Shown: piece after piece, positions 21,401 through 31,625 of the stretch | Position numbering within the stretch: the stretch's first letter is position 1 | Layout: each line of letters opens with the position of its first letter | Source: Zygnema cylindricum | Lineage: Eukaryota; Streptophyta; Zygnematophyceae; Zygnematales; Zygnemataceae | Assembly: GCA_037447655.1 (NCBI GenBank) | Contig: JBBHKE010003004.1 | Span: 345,563 to 409,562, forward strand | DNA length: 64,000 bases | Direction of reading: 5' to 3' | Notes under the pieces: generated by a model | The model's database searches: none | What the model was told of the DNA's origin: nothing | What the model saw: only the letters and a program-made list of their open reading frames with translations | Translations under genes and position numbers: made by a program

Positions 21401-21856
21401 AAGACTTTTACCATTTAGCATTTCATTGGAAAACATAAAAGAATTTACACAAAATTTCCAGTGAGCAGACACCACAATCAAAGACAGTTTTTGAACATGT
21501 CCATCCAACTCAACTCAAAATCTTTTCCTGGTTGAAAACTGGTATTGGAAAAAAGCTTTATTATTGTAGCCGCCCTAGAAGCAAGAGAATAAACTAAAAA
21601 GTACTTCTCCTCAGGTAAAGACTCCTAAGCTTTCCAAGCTGACATCCATAATCTCACAAAATTGTGGGCAGAGATAAAGTATGACAAGACCTATAGATAG
21701 CACCTTCTGGACATTTGTGCATCTTATATGACCGAGGAGGACAAACTAAACTCGCCCTGAGTTTCTGCACTTAGCAAAAACTCTTTATCCTGCAGGAGTA
21801 GAGTTCATTACAGACACACATCATCACAGTACCATTACAGAGACGTTTTTTGCAGT

Positions 21857-23832
21857 TTAGAAGAAAAAGAAAAAGATAGGTATCACAATGGTCAGGATGA
21901 GTGCCACTGTGGTAGGCAACCTCCTTTGGTGAGTGAAGGTGCTCTGGGGACCTTCAGGATCATTATTTGCGTCCAAAACATGTTGAGTTGCCAAAACTCC
22001 AGCAATCAATAAACTGACGATAACTCCCCAAAGAGTGAAACGGAGACTAACAATCCAGGCTGGGGCCACAACAATCAGGAGAAGAATGGAGGCCCAGAGA
22101 TTTGTCGGAGCTGTATTAAGATTTTCGACAAAACAAAATTATTAGTTGGCAGTTGGAAGTCTCCAGACATGCTAAAATGCAAAAATTTTAAAAAAACTAA
22201 ATTTTTTAGAATTAATAAAGATGTCCCCAGACTATCAAAAAATAAGAGTAAAATGATCTATTCAGCCTTCGACTACTGTCTTAGCATACAAGAAACAGAG
22301 CTTATGCAACAACAGAAAAATGTACAAACATTTTAAATTTCCATAAGTACACAAGCTTATGACAGCTCAAAAAATATTTTCATCTCTTAAATGTGTAGCA
22401 ATAGAGGGAGCAGACACATCTACAAAAATCCTCGTCTAGCAAGAGATGATCTCTGCAAATTAAAAAATTATATTTCAAACCTCCTCCTAAATTGAGAAGG
22501 ATAGTATTATGCTCACTAAACCAAGGACCATTAAAAACAATTGAACATCAAACAAAATAAACATTTTTTTACCCACAGGCAAACAGTGTCGAATTACTGT
22601 TTCAACCAAAAAGAAACAAAAAAAAAGATTACTCACCAGGAATGTGCACTGGCGGCGTATACAAAACACCAAGTACGACAATGAAGGCAATCCAATGGCC
22701 AATCTCGCCTCTGGAAAAAATAAATATCATCAGATACGGAAGATTACAAAAAGAGCAAATTTCAGGCAGACAAAGATTGACAAAATCTATGTTCGTTTTA
22801 GAACCTCATCCGCAAAAGCTTAAAATTCTGAGTTACATGTCCTTCACCTTCTTGTGTAACGAACCTAAAAAGGAACACCAAAGACGAACGATATCATCAA
22901 TAATAAGGACGAAAAGAAGAGAAAAACCAGCTAATGGTTGAGAAAAAAAACAATTCACACCTGAAGAAATTGAACACAAGATCCGGAGCATTAATAAAAA
23001 TAAGTGGCACCAGCAAGCCAATAAGAAGTGGAGATCGCCATTCTGTGTTTTCCAGAACAAGAAGCGCCCTGTAAAACAACCAACCAAGGACAGTGTCAGA
23101 AACTAGAGGAGCATCCAAACATAAATAAGTATGTAGCTACCTAGCATATTTAACTGGTTAACTAACATACAATACAAGTGAAACAAAAAAAAGTAACAGC
23201 AATTGAAAATAAGAAAAACAACAACCCGCCGAGGCAAAGCAAGCTTGTCAGGTATTATACGAACCCGAGTTTGGACCAACCTGGAAAGAGGCAGTAAATG
23301 CAAATACAAAGCAATATAAAAAAGCTAGTTATTGTTTTAAAAACCAGAAGCACAGCCAGGACACTTCTTGATAGAACAATAAAATAAAAAACTGAATCAT
23401 CAAGGCTTTGAACATGCGTCAGTTGGTTGAGTCGATATGAAAAAATAAAGAAAACTAATCCAGGTTTTCACACATGGGAACCAACACTAAAAAACTGTCA
23501 AAATTTACACTACACAATACTTCACTACGTAAATAGAGCACCAGAATGAAAAAATGACATTTTTACCAGCAAATGTAACAATATACTGAAAAAGGGCAAT
23601 AAAAACGGAAAAAAATGCAGTCCACACCAGAGATTGTAAGAAATGCTAAATTAAAGCATCGAAATTGGATGAAAAGATGAAAGACTCACAGAGCAGCGAC
23701 AAGCAGTGTCCACTGCAACGGAGCCCATCTGTGTTTCACAGATTCAAGGATTGAGTTGTCGTGCTGTCCAAGAATGGCCTCCCTCAACAACTCGAGGTGA
23801 GGACCTTCCATGCCAAACATTGGAGAAACCAT
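21857..23832 (-). CDS. COR413: COR413-family cold-acclimation membrane protein, 4 exons
   Basis: Coding exons (minus): 23832-23690, 23068-22961, 22710-22637, 22110-21857; all introns GT..AG, phases 2, 2 and 1 close to a 192-aa protein. The ATG at 23832 gives MVSPMFGMEGPHLELLREAI. Family landmarks: LQWTLLVAALALLVLENTEW, then LVPLIFINAPDLVFNFFRGE across an exon junction, GHWIAFIVVLGVL, a hydrophobic helix after PAPTNLWASILLLIVV and a last helix at the C-terminus. Five to six membrane segments are expected. COR413 proteins of the plasma membrane or chloroplast inner envelope are cold/ABA responsive in plants. No transit peptide is apparent, which favours the plasma-membrane class. The C-terminal SFTQ-like segment is present as STFTHQRRLPTTVALIL. 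Length is typical of the family. Promoter elements were not resolved. Confidence 0.9.
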
Positions 23833-24896
23833 ATTGGATAAGGGAAGAAGAAGAAGTTACAATAAGAGTTGTAGTTCAGAAAATAAGGAACTCTGCAAAG
23901 AAGAGTAAAAAAGGAGGACTATTTACAACTGTAAAGGAACTGTTAAGTTGCAAATATATGTGTACAGCAACTCCGTTTGTAACATGATCTTGTCAGCTGA
24001 ATATACACAGCATATTCTTTGGTTCGGATGTGCTACACTAAGAATCGGTACTAGCTAAGTCCAGTATTTTTCTGGAAAGGTACACGTGTAATGTTTTTCG
24101 GTTAACAAAATTTTTATGAGAAACAGAATTGAATACGGGCAGTGTGGATAAACCAGAATAATTTCCACCTTGGAACGAGCGGGCGAAGATCGTCCACGTG
24201 GGACTAGAATTTGGAGATGATATTTATTTCGTTTCTTGAGAAAAGTCGTATTTATGAGATGAAATTTTTAGCGACCTCTTGAAACGTTATTTCCTGTTAC
24301 ATTTAACGAATATTCACTTGTGAAAAAATTCTTTTGAGCTGCCCCATCTGTTCCATTTCCGTAGATGGTCTCCACGTCAACTTTCAGAGATAAGTCGACG
24401 CGTGTCAGGTCCTGAATGATGTGCCATCGCCAGGTCGACATCGGAGTGTTCCAGGACATAGACACGTGCCTATATTACCTAAAAGGCGAAGCAACCAACC
24501 AAATAACCGTACGCAGCATTGCGGCTATCATATCGTTTTCGAAAACGACAATAGTCAATGTCCCTTAAAATTTGTACCTTCTGCGGGAGAGGCGTCACGT
24601 TTGTTCAGCGAGCAAAATTTTTTGGCTTTCATTTTTTTGTCTTGTAGCGACTTCTATCCCCGTAAATTGACAAAGGTGGGCACCTAAAAAGAAAGAAACG
24701 TACACATATTGTACACTTTCTGCGACACAAATGATGTCAACACGTAGCCTATACTGCTGTACGGGCAAATTGCACTAGAAGCTACGTGGCTGACGGAGAT
24801 ACTGCGCGCCATATCCGTACGGCGCAGAACTGCAGATGATGTCGCGTGTCTCTCGAACGTTCATAGTCCAAAATCAAAGAATGTGGCGGAACGCTA
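23833..24896. other. 5' flank of COR413, no gene
   Basis: Intergenic. The TC-rich stretch just upstream of 23832 (minus strand) is a probable 5' leader. No other coding sequence supported. Confidence 0.5.
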
Positions 24897-25435
24897 CACC
24901 GCGCATCGTTATTAGTGTCAACGACACTAATTTGGGTTCTTAAAATTTTGGTTTTTTTCCTCAAATAGGATACATGATTTTAATTTTTCCTTGACGTTAA
25001 TTAAGGTACCGTACAAAATAGCGTAAAGGACGAATTACAATAATATCTAAATAGTGTGGTGTACGGTCGATGTCATACCGTACATAAATGTACCTTTTCA
25101 AGTGAAAATTTTACAAAAAATGAGTTAAATCAGACGCGCACGCATAGGATCGTGCGCTAAAAAAACGGGATTGTTCTGACACGTAAATTAGTCTTACATG
25201 TACGGATATTTAAATTTCACGACGGCGTACGATTTTTAATATTTTGTACGGATACATATATTAGTGTACATAATCGTACATCGAATATTCCATTTTTGCT
25301 GTTCCCAAATTAGCATAAACGCCGAAATTAGAATACACCTTTTTAAAAAAAATAAAAAAAATATTAATTAGCGTCAATGACGGTATATTTACTTCCACAC
25401 TATTTAAACTTTGACACTAATAACGATGCGCGGCG
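24897..25435. mobile_element. TA-flanked MITE, copy A
   Basis: Begins CACCGCGCATCGTTATTAGT and ends with the inverted CACTAATAACGATGCGCGGCG. Flanked by TA at 24895-24896 and 25436-25437, as for Tc1/mariner-type insertions. 539 bp, non-coding. It is in opposite orientation to copy B, which starts just after the shared TA. Confidence 0.8.
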
Positions 25436-25437
25436 TA

Positions 25438-26861
25438 CACCGCGAATCGTTATTAGTGTCAAAGTTTAAATAGTGTTTAAGAAAATTTACCGTACTTGAT
25501 GCTAATTAAGAATTTGAAAATTTTCAAAAAACAGGTGTATTCTAATTTCGGCGTTAATGCTAATTTGGGAACAGCAAAAATGGAATATTCGCCGTACGAT
25601 TATACACATTAATATATGTATCCGTATAAAATATTAAAAATCATACGCCATCGCGATTTAAAATATTCGTACATGACATACTAATTTATGTATCAGACTA
25701 ATCTCGATTTTTTTAGCGCACGTTCCTATGCGTGTGCGTCTGATTTAAATCATTTTTTGTAAATTTTCACTTGAAAAGGTACAGTACATTTATGTACAGT
25801 CTGACATCCACCGTACACCACACTATTTATATTTTATTGTACTTTCGGGCTGTACGCTATTCTGTACGGTAGTGTTGTGTATCGATAAAAAACTTATCGC
25901 GATAACACCGATACCGATAGTTATCGGTTATCGAACGGTCAGCGGTCCCGATATATTTGTACTTTCTGTACTTTCAGTCCGGAGTGCTTTCTGTTCGGTA
26001 AACTGAACAGTATATTTACGAGAAATGTACGGTTCTTTACGGGAAATGTACGGAATTTGACGAAAAAATACGTTGCACTTTGTAGTACTTTTTGGGCGGT
26101 TAACTGAACATGAATTTTACAGGAACGTACGGAATTGTACTGATAAACTTATTATCATGGAACAGTAAAAAGACGGCGGACACAAAGTACAACGGATGCA
26201 AAATAACATTATGCGCGCCACCGGAATCGAACGGACGACATTCAATGAGAAAATACGAGCGGACGGTCAGCGTGAGCGCCGGCATCTCGTAATGGCTTTT
26301 TTGGCGGCATTTGCCAAAAAAGCCGACGGATTGACACGTGGCATGTTTTCCAGTGGATCCCAAAAAATAAAGGGACAAAGCCACGGCGTCGGATGTGAAA
26401 GGTACATCATTTTAACTGGAGCCGTACTAAAGCCGTACACATCTTATGCCGCCTACTGTATTTTCGGCTTGTACAAATTATTTGATTGGTAGGTACCTTA
26501 GGGGTTGTGAGTAGGGCGTGTCGGGGGAATAAGACGTACAGTTGAGTGTACATGCCGTACATTTATCTGTACGGCTCGTACAGTTATCGTTATCGGCATT
26601 ATTGCCGATAAGTAGCCGATATTATCGGCTACTTATCGGCGATAAGACCGATAGCGATATATCGTACCAATATATCGATTATCGGGTCCCCGAAAAAAGG
26701 CCCATATCAGTTATCGGCAAATCCTTACCGATACACAACACTACTGTACGGTAACTTAATTAACATCAAGGAAAAATTAAAATCATGCATCCTATTTGAA
26801 AAAAAATCAAAATTTTAAGAACCCAAATTAGAGGTATTGACACTAATAACGATTCGAGGTG
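25438..26861. mobile_element. TA-flanked MITE, copy B, interrupted by a hAT element
   Basis: Begins CACCGCGAATCGTTATTAGT and ends ACTAATAACGATTCGAGGTG, TA on both sides (25436-25437, 26862-26863). After removal of the 874-bp hAT insertion and one 8-bp TSD copy, about 542 bp remain, an inverted copy of 24897-25435. Confidence 0.8.
25870..26743. mobile_element. Non-autonomous hAT-type element with perfect 8-bp TSD
   Basis: Termini TAGTGTTGTGTATCG and CGATACACAACACTA form a perfect 15-bp inverted repeat. TSD CTGTACGG at 25862-25869 and 26744-26751 is identical. Subterminal regions hold many ATCGATAA/TTATCGG motifs, typical transposase-binding-like repeats. 874 bp without transposase. Confidence 0.92.
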
Positions 26862-26863
26862 TA

Positions 26864-27450
26864 TTGTACAGTACAGTACGGTTACAATGTATCGACCGAC
26901 ATAACTCCATAAACCGTTGAGTGGGTAACTGATGGGCCGTGGTTACGGTTATGTACTTATGTACCGACGCAACCGTAAGGCCGTACCTCCATTAGAGTTG
27001 TCATTAACTGTACGGAGACACTTACCGGCAATGGTTTTCAGGCCAGTTTGCCATCGGGTGAGTAAACACCACTGTAAATTTCGTATAGTGCTGATAAAAA
27101 AATAGTGTTATCAACGCTATATTGGATTAATGACCTCGGGCCAACAAAACAATAACTCTAATTAACACAGATAACACTAATTTGGATACACATTCCCCAA
27201 TAGTGTAGCCGCTATACCACGTGTTCACATGGTCGACGTTTGAACCCATATTTGTTATTAGGAATAAATCTAAGTACGCTTTTCCGTGTCAACGCTAATA
27301 ACGTAGTTTTACCGTCTCGACGCAGTTATCTGACACTTTTTCTGTACTTTAGTACGGAAGAACGAGCATTTATGGTAGAGATTGACACGTTACGTACATT
27401 GCGTACGCTACACTCTAAATTCCTCTTGGACTATTGTCATTGACACTAAT
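26864..27450. other. Non-coding sequence between transposons
   Basis: GTAC-rich, no gene or complete element recognised. It contains TAGTGTTATC- and CACTAATTTGG-like pieces that may be decayed MITE ends. Confidence 0.4.
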
Positions 27451-27453
27451 TAA

Positions 27454-28020
27454 AGGTAAGATTCCATTAGACGAAAAGGGGTGGGTTACTGGACGCCGTA
27501 TGTTTTTGTACAGAGCCGTACCATAATTTTTTTTTGTCAAACGAAACATCGTTACTGGAAAGGTGTCGGGATGCTCCAAATGATGTAGGCGTAATTCCTA
27601 ACCATTGGATATTTCACTTGTTGATCTGCGAAGCAATAGCGCATATCGTCTAGTGTGAAGAAACTCTGTCAACCGAAAGTATCTTCGCACGCTCCGTTTG
27701 ACATCCACCGACCTTCAAAGTTTGCGACATCTTTTTTGCCATTCCGTTTCGAAATTTCGATTTCCATTTTCAAAATTAAAATCTGGCCGCAAACTTTTTG
27801 TACGAATCATTAACTACCTCCGGTGGTACAGATATTATCGTTCAGATTTTCCGTTTGAATAATATTTTTAGATTTTCTAAATGTGAACATTAACTACGTG
27901 GCACCAATCATGATTTCGAAAGGTTGTTTACCTGCCCGACACAATGGAGCGGACTGCCAGTAAACGCTGTCATTAGACGTTTCCGTACGTTTACTGGGAC
28001 CGCCTAATGGAATCGAGGCC
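27454..28020. mobile_element. PIF/Harbinger-like MITE X
   Basis: Ends AGGTAAGATTCCATTAG and CTAATGGAATCGAGGCC (degenerate inverted repeats), flanked by TAA at 27451-27453 and 28021-28023. The internal sequence is homologous to element Z (e.g. GTTACTGGA..GTCGGGA..CTCCAA..TGATGTAGGCGTAATTCC). Confidence 0.75.
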
Positions 28021-28023
28021 TAA

Positions 28024-28745
28024 GGGTGGCGTTCCATCAGGATTTCTTGTAATTGTACGGCGAACATTACAGGATGCTACATTTTGAACGATGTTCTTTC
28101 GCGTAGAGTCTGTAATCCACGTGCTCTGGAATGAGTGGTACCACGTAAGATAATATCGTATATTGAAAATCGTCAAATATTTTTTACACCGACCAACTTT
28201 ACTCGAAATCATCATTTGCATACCATGTGCGTGCGGACCAGGGCATCGTACCACACAAATTTTGTACTCTTTGCAAACGCTTGTCAGATGCCTGTTCATT
28301 TTTTTAGGGTTTCTGCTTTTTCGCGTGACGAATGAGCGCTTCCACAAATAGTGTGACGAATGGCTGGTAACAAAAATAGCGCGACGAAAGTTCGTTACGA
28401 AATTACTTTTGTAATTTCGGTTGGATTTTTGAATGTATATCGTGTGCGAAATTTTTCGATGTCCGTTGGTTGCCGTCCTAACACGTTTATTCATTGTCCA
28501 ACGTGTCGTCGCTCAAAATTTTTCTGTAAGAGGATGTACATCACCATTTACAAAAACTTTGGAAGCGAATGCTTCGCGAAAAAACATTCTAACGGTCATT
28601 GTTACCTCCTATACCTTTGGAGAATATTGACAAGATTCTCTGTAATGTTGTTCGCAGATAATAACAAAATAAAAGGTACGGCGTAGTACGGAGAGGTCCG
28701 GATTTCTGTAAACAACCTCACTTTTCGTCTGATGGAACGCCACCC
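28024..28745. mobile_element. PIF/Harbinger-like MITE Y
   Basis: Perfect inverted ends GGGTGGCGTTCCATCAG and CTGATGGAACGCCACCC, TSD TAA at 28021-28023 and 28746-28748. It shares one TSD copy with element X. 722 bp, no transposase. Confidence 0.85.
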
Positions 28746-29434
28746 TAAACCGTATTTATATCAACGTAATTTTTGTTTTTTTAGGTTCAAGGGTCCAAAT
28801 TTAATGGCGCAGAAAGTGTTATTAATACTAGAAGCGATTCACGGTGTACTGCACTGTAGCTCTCGCATACGTGGTTTATTTTGTGGTACCAAAAGTAGGC
28901 TTGCGTTCACATGTTAAAAATCATGAAGGATTTTTCAGAGGTACAATTTGAGCCCAATTGTACGATCGTACCATCTCGTTGTACGTTTTTTTTTTCAAAC
29001 AGCATAAAAACAGGAAAAAAAAGGGGCGGCAAACCACGAAAGACAAAAGAGGCAACCGGAGGGTGGCAGGATTTTCGGCATTTTTTTTTTTTTTTTTTGG
29101 ATTTGCATCCACCTTGTCCGAAGTCACATGGCCTCCACGATGTGCAAGAAACTCAATCGCCACCTGTCGTGGCACCTATATTTATCCAGGTGTCGCAAAT
29201 CTATACAGCCTGTAGCTGGCCTCCATCCTCCATTCCTCCTTGAGAACGGTGGTCGTCTACTGGCTGGATGGCGCGATTGCTTCGCGGATGCTGAAACAAA
29301 CATAATCGAACGGTCAATGTTTACTCTTGGATCCTTAGAGAATCTCGATGAATACTCAATAAAAAATATTTTTAGCAGACGAAAAAACCGGGATTGTACA
29401 AAAGCAAATAATTCCAGTAAACTACAATACACTA

Positions 29435-29605
29435 CACCGCGAATCGTAATTAGAGTAAATTATTCTAATTCGGTCGCTCGAAATTACGACACTATGACAT
29501 CAAATAGAGTAAATGATTCTAATTTTTTCATTATTCTAATTTAGGTAAGTTTAATTAGCGTAACAGAATTGTAATATAGGTTCTTTTTAAATAGTGTGGA
29601 ATACG
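29435..29605 (+). mobile_element. Truncated TA-MITE (left end only)
   Basis: TA then CACCGCGAATCGTAATTAGA; matching right end absent. It is cut by repeat R1 at about 29611. Confidence 0.5.
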
Positions 29606-29610
29606 GACGA

Positions 29611-30987
29611 AGTATGCCCTTAAGACCCATATTGTATTGGCGGCAAAATGAAATAAAATAGGGACAGGGTTGAGTTGCACATCGATCGATAGAGAATTAA
29701 ACGACATGTCTAAATTTTGAAAAAAAATCGGACAAAAAAAATAATTTCTGTGAGTTTTGAAGGAGTTTTTATTTAAACCGTCAGATTTGGACGATCGGAC
29801 GGTCGCTGATCAAAGTAGGCGATTTTAAAAAGATCACATGAAAAGCCCATAACACAACTTACGAAAGGACAATCTGTCATATTAGGGTGGAATTCCATTA
29901 GAAGAAAAGTGTGGTTCGTTACTGGACGCCGTACAATATCGTACATATTCGTACCACGCCGTACCTTACAAAAAATTTTGTCAGACGAAAAATCGTTACT
30001 GGAAAGCTGTCGGGAAGCTCCAATGATGTAGGCGTAATTCCTGGCCGTTGGATATTCCACTTTTTCAGATCCGCGAAGCAATCGCGCACATCATCCAGTT
30101 TCACGATAGTCTCCTCGCGAGGAGAGTTGCACGATACTAGACGTGTACCATTGGTATACGTGAAAATGAAAAAAATATCTGCTTTGAACAAGCGATCACA
30201 GGTCTACACGTCGTATAGGCCATGTGCCTACGTCGTACGGTCCATGTGCCACCTGCCACGCTGGATGCAAGTGAGCCGAAATTTTTTCGCACGCTCCTTC
30301 TGACATCCACCGACATTCAAAGTTTGCCGCGACCTTCAAAGTTTGCCGCGTCTTTTTGCCATTCCGTTTCGAAATTTTGATTTCCGTTCTCAAAATCAAA
30401 AATCTGGCCGCAAACTTTACGTACGAATCATTAACTACCTCCGGCCGTACAGATATTTCGTTCTGACTTTCCGTTTGAAGATTTTATTTAAGATTTTCAA
30501 ATCTGGACTCTAACCTACGTGGCGCTAATCATAATTGAGGAAGGTTTGTTACTGGCCCGACAAAATGGAATAGTCTTCCAGTAAACGCTGCCAGTAGAAT
30601 TTTCCGTACATTTACTGGGACGGCCTAATGGAATTCCACCCTTAGCGTCTTCAATTTTGAGGGCCACACTAAATAAAGCCTCAAATTGACCAACCAGGCA
30701 GTATGGGACGATAAAAAAAAATAAATACCACACTGCCAAAAAAAATACCAAAACCTACGGACCAACCCCGTTGGTGGCTTTTCCCCCGGAATGTCATCCT
30801 ACGCCGTGTCAGTTCGCTAAAAAAATTCGTCCGGCGGCGTGCGCTGTACTTTGATCTTACGTCAGATTCGGACGTTTGTACAGGAGTGTGCACGACGCAC
30901 ACACATACTGCCTACGTTGCGCGAGTTTTGTGCAAAGTTTTGTGCCTACCAAAGGCCTACCATAAAAAAGCTTACTTTTGAACTATG
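29611..30987 (+). repeat. Dispersed repeat R1, copy 3 (split by element Z)
   Basis: 29611-29884 matches the left half of R1 (CTTAAGACCCATATTG..AAGCCCATAACACAACT) and 30645-30987 the right half, with about 200 bp that copy 1 lacks. Ends CTTACTTTTGAACTATG. Confidence 0.75.
29885..30641. mobile_element. PIF/Harbinger-like MITE Z
   Basis: Perfect inverted ends GGGTGGAATTCCATTAG and CTAATGGAATTCCACCC, TSD TTA at 29882-29884 and 30642-30644. 757 bp, inserted in repeat R1. No transposase. Confidence 0.88.
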
Positions 30988-31128
30988 ACTTAAAACATCT
31001 TTCCTCCGTACACACTTGCCCGATTTTCAAATAGAGACCGCCAATCGGAAGCTGAGAATTTCACCTTTCAATCGCAACCGTCAGATCTAAAAACCGACAT
31101 GCGTGTACGGAGAAAAGATGTTTTAAGT
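30988..31128. mobile_element. Short MITE with 28-bp inverted ends
   Basis: ACTTAAAACATCTTTCCTCC..CACAC on the left pairs with GCGTGTACGG..AAAGATGTTTTAAGT on the right. Only about 85 bp of centre. TSD uncertain (GAC on both sides is possible). A TA-MITE right end (ACTAATAACGATTCGCTGTG) follows at about 31150-31173. Confidence 0.65.
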
Positions 31129-31625
31129 GACAAAAATAACATTAACACTAATAACGATTCGCTGTGTACTTTTTCCCTGTAGTATGTACTTCAGATTGTC
31201 GTCTTTCTTTTTTCACCTTAACGCCACGTCATGCCGACTCATCTTCGAAACTTAAAACGTCAACCACGTCGTGGGCCAGTTGGAAACAAAGTGACACATG
31301 ACCAACGAATAGGAAAACGTCTTCGCATGATTTACACGGTTTGGCGATATCATAGCATTTCACTCCACACGTCATGGTTTCCTGTTCAATCCAGCCACAG
31401 TATTGGCGATTCTAAATTCATTACCGGCGGCTAGCACATTCCTACAATATGTAGTTTTCAAACTTTACACTGCACAGCACCCATAGAGCAGCAAACATTG
31501 CCGTGTTACTCCTCTACACCAAAATTTCTGCCTCATTTTTTTTCCTCACATCTAACTCCGAAGGGATATTGTTTGATTAGCTGGTACACATTCAGGCTAC
31601 ATTAGCGACAGATTATTGAAGGAAT

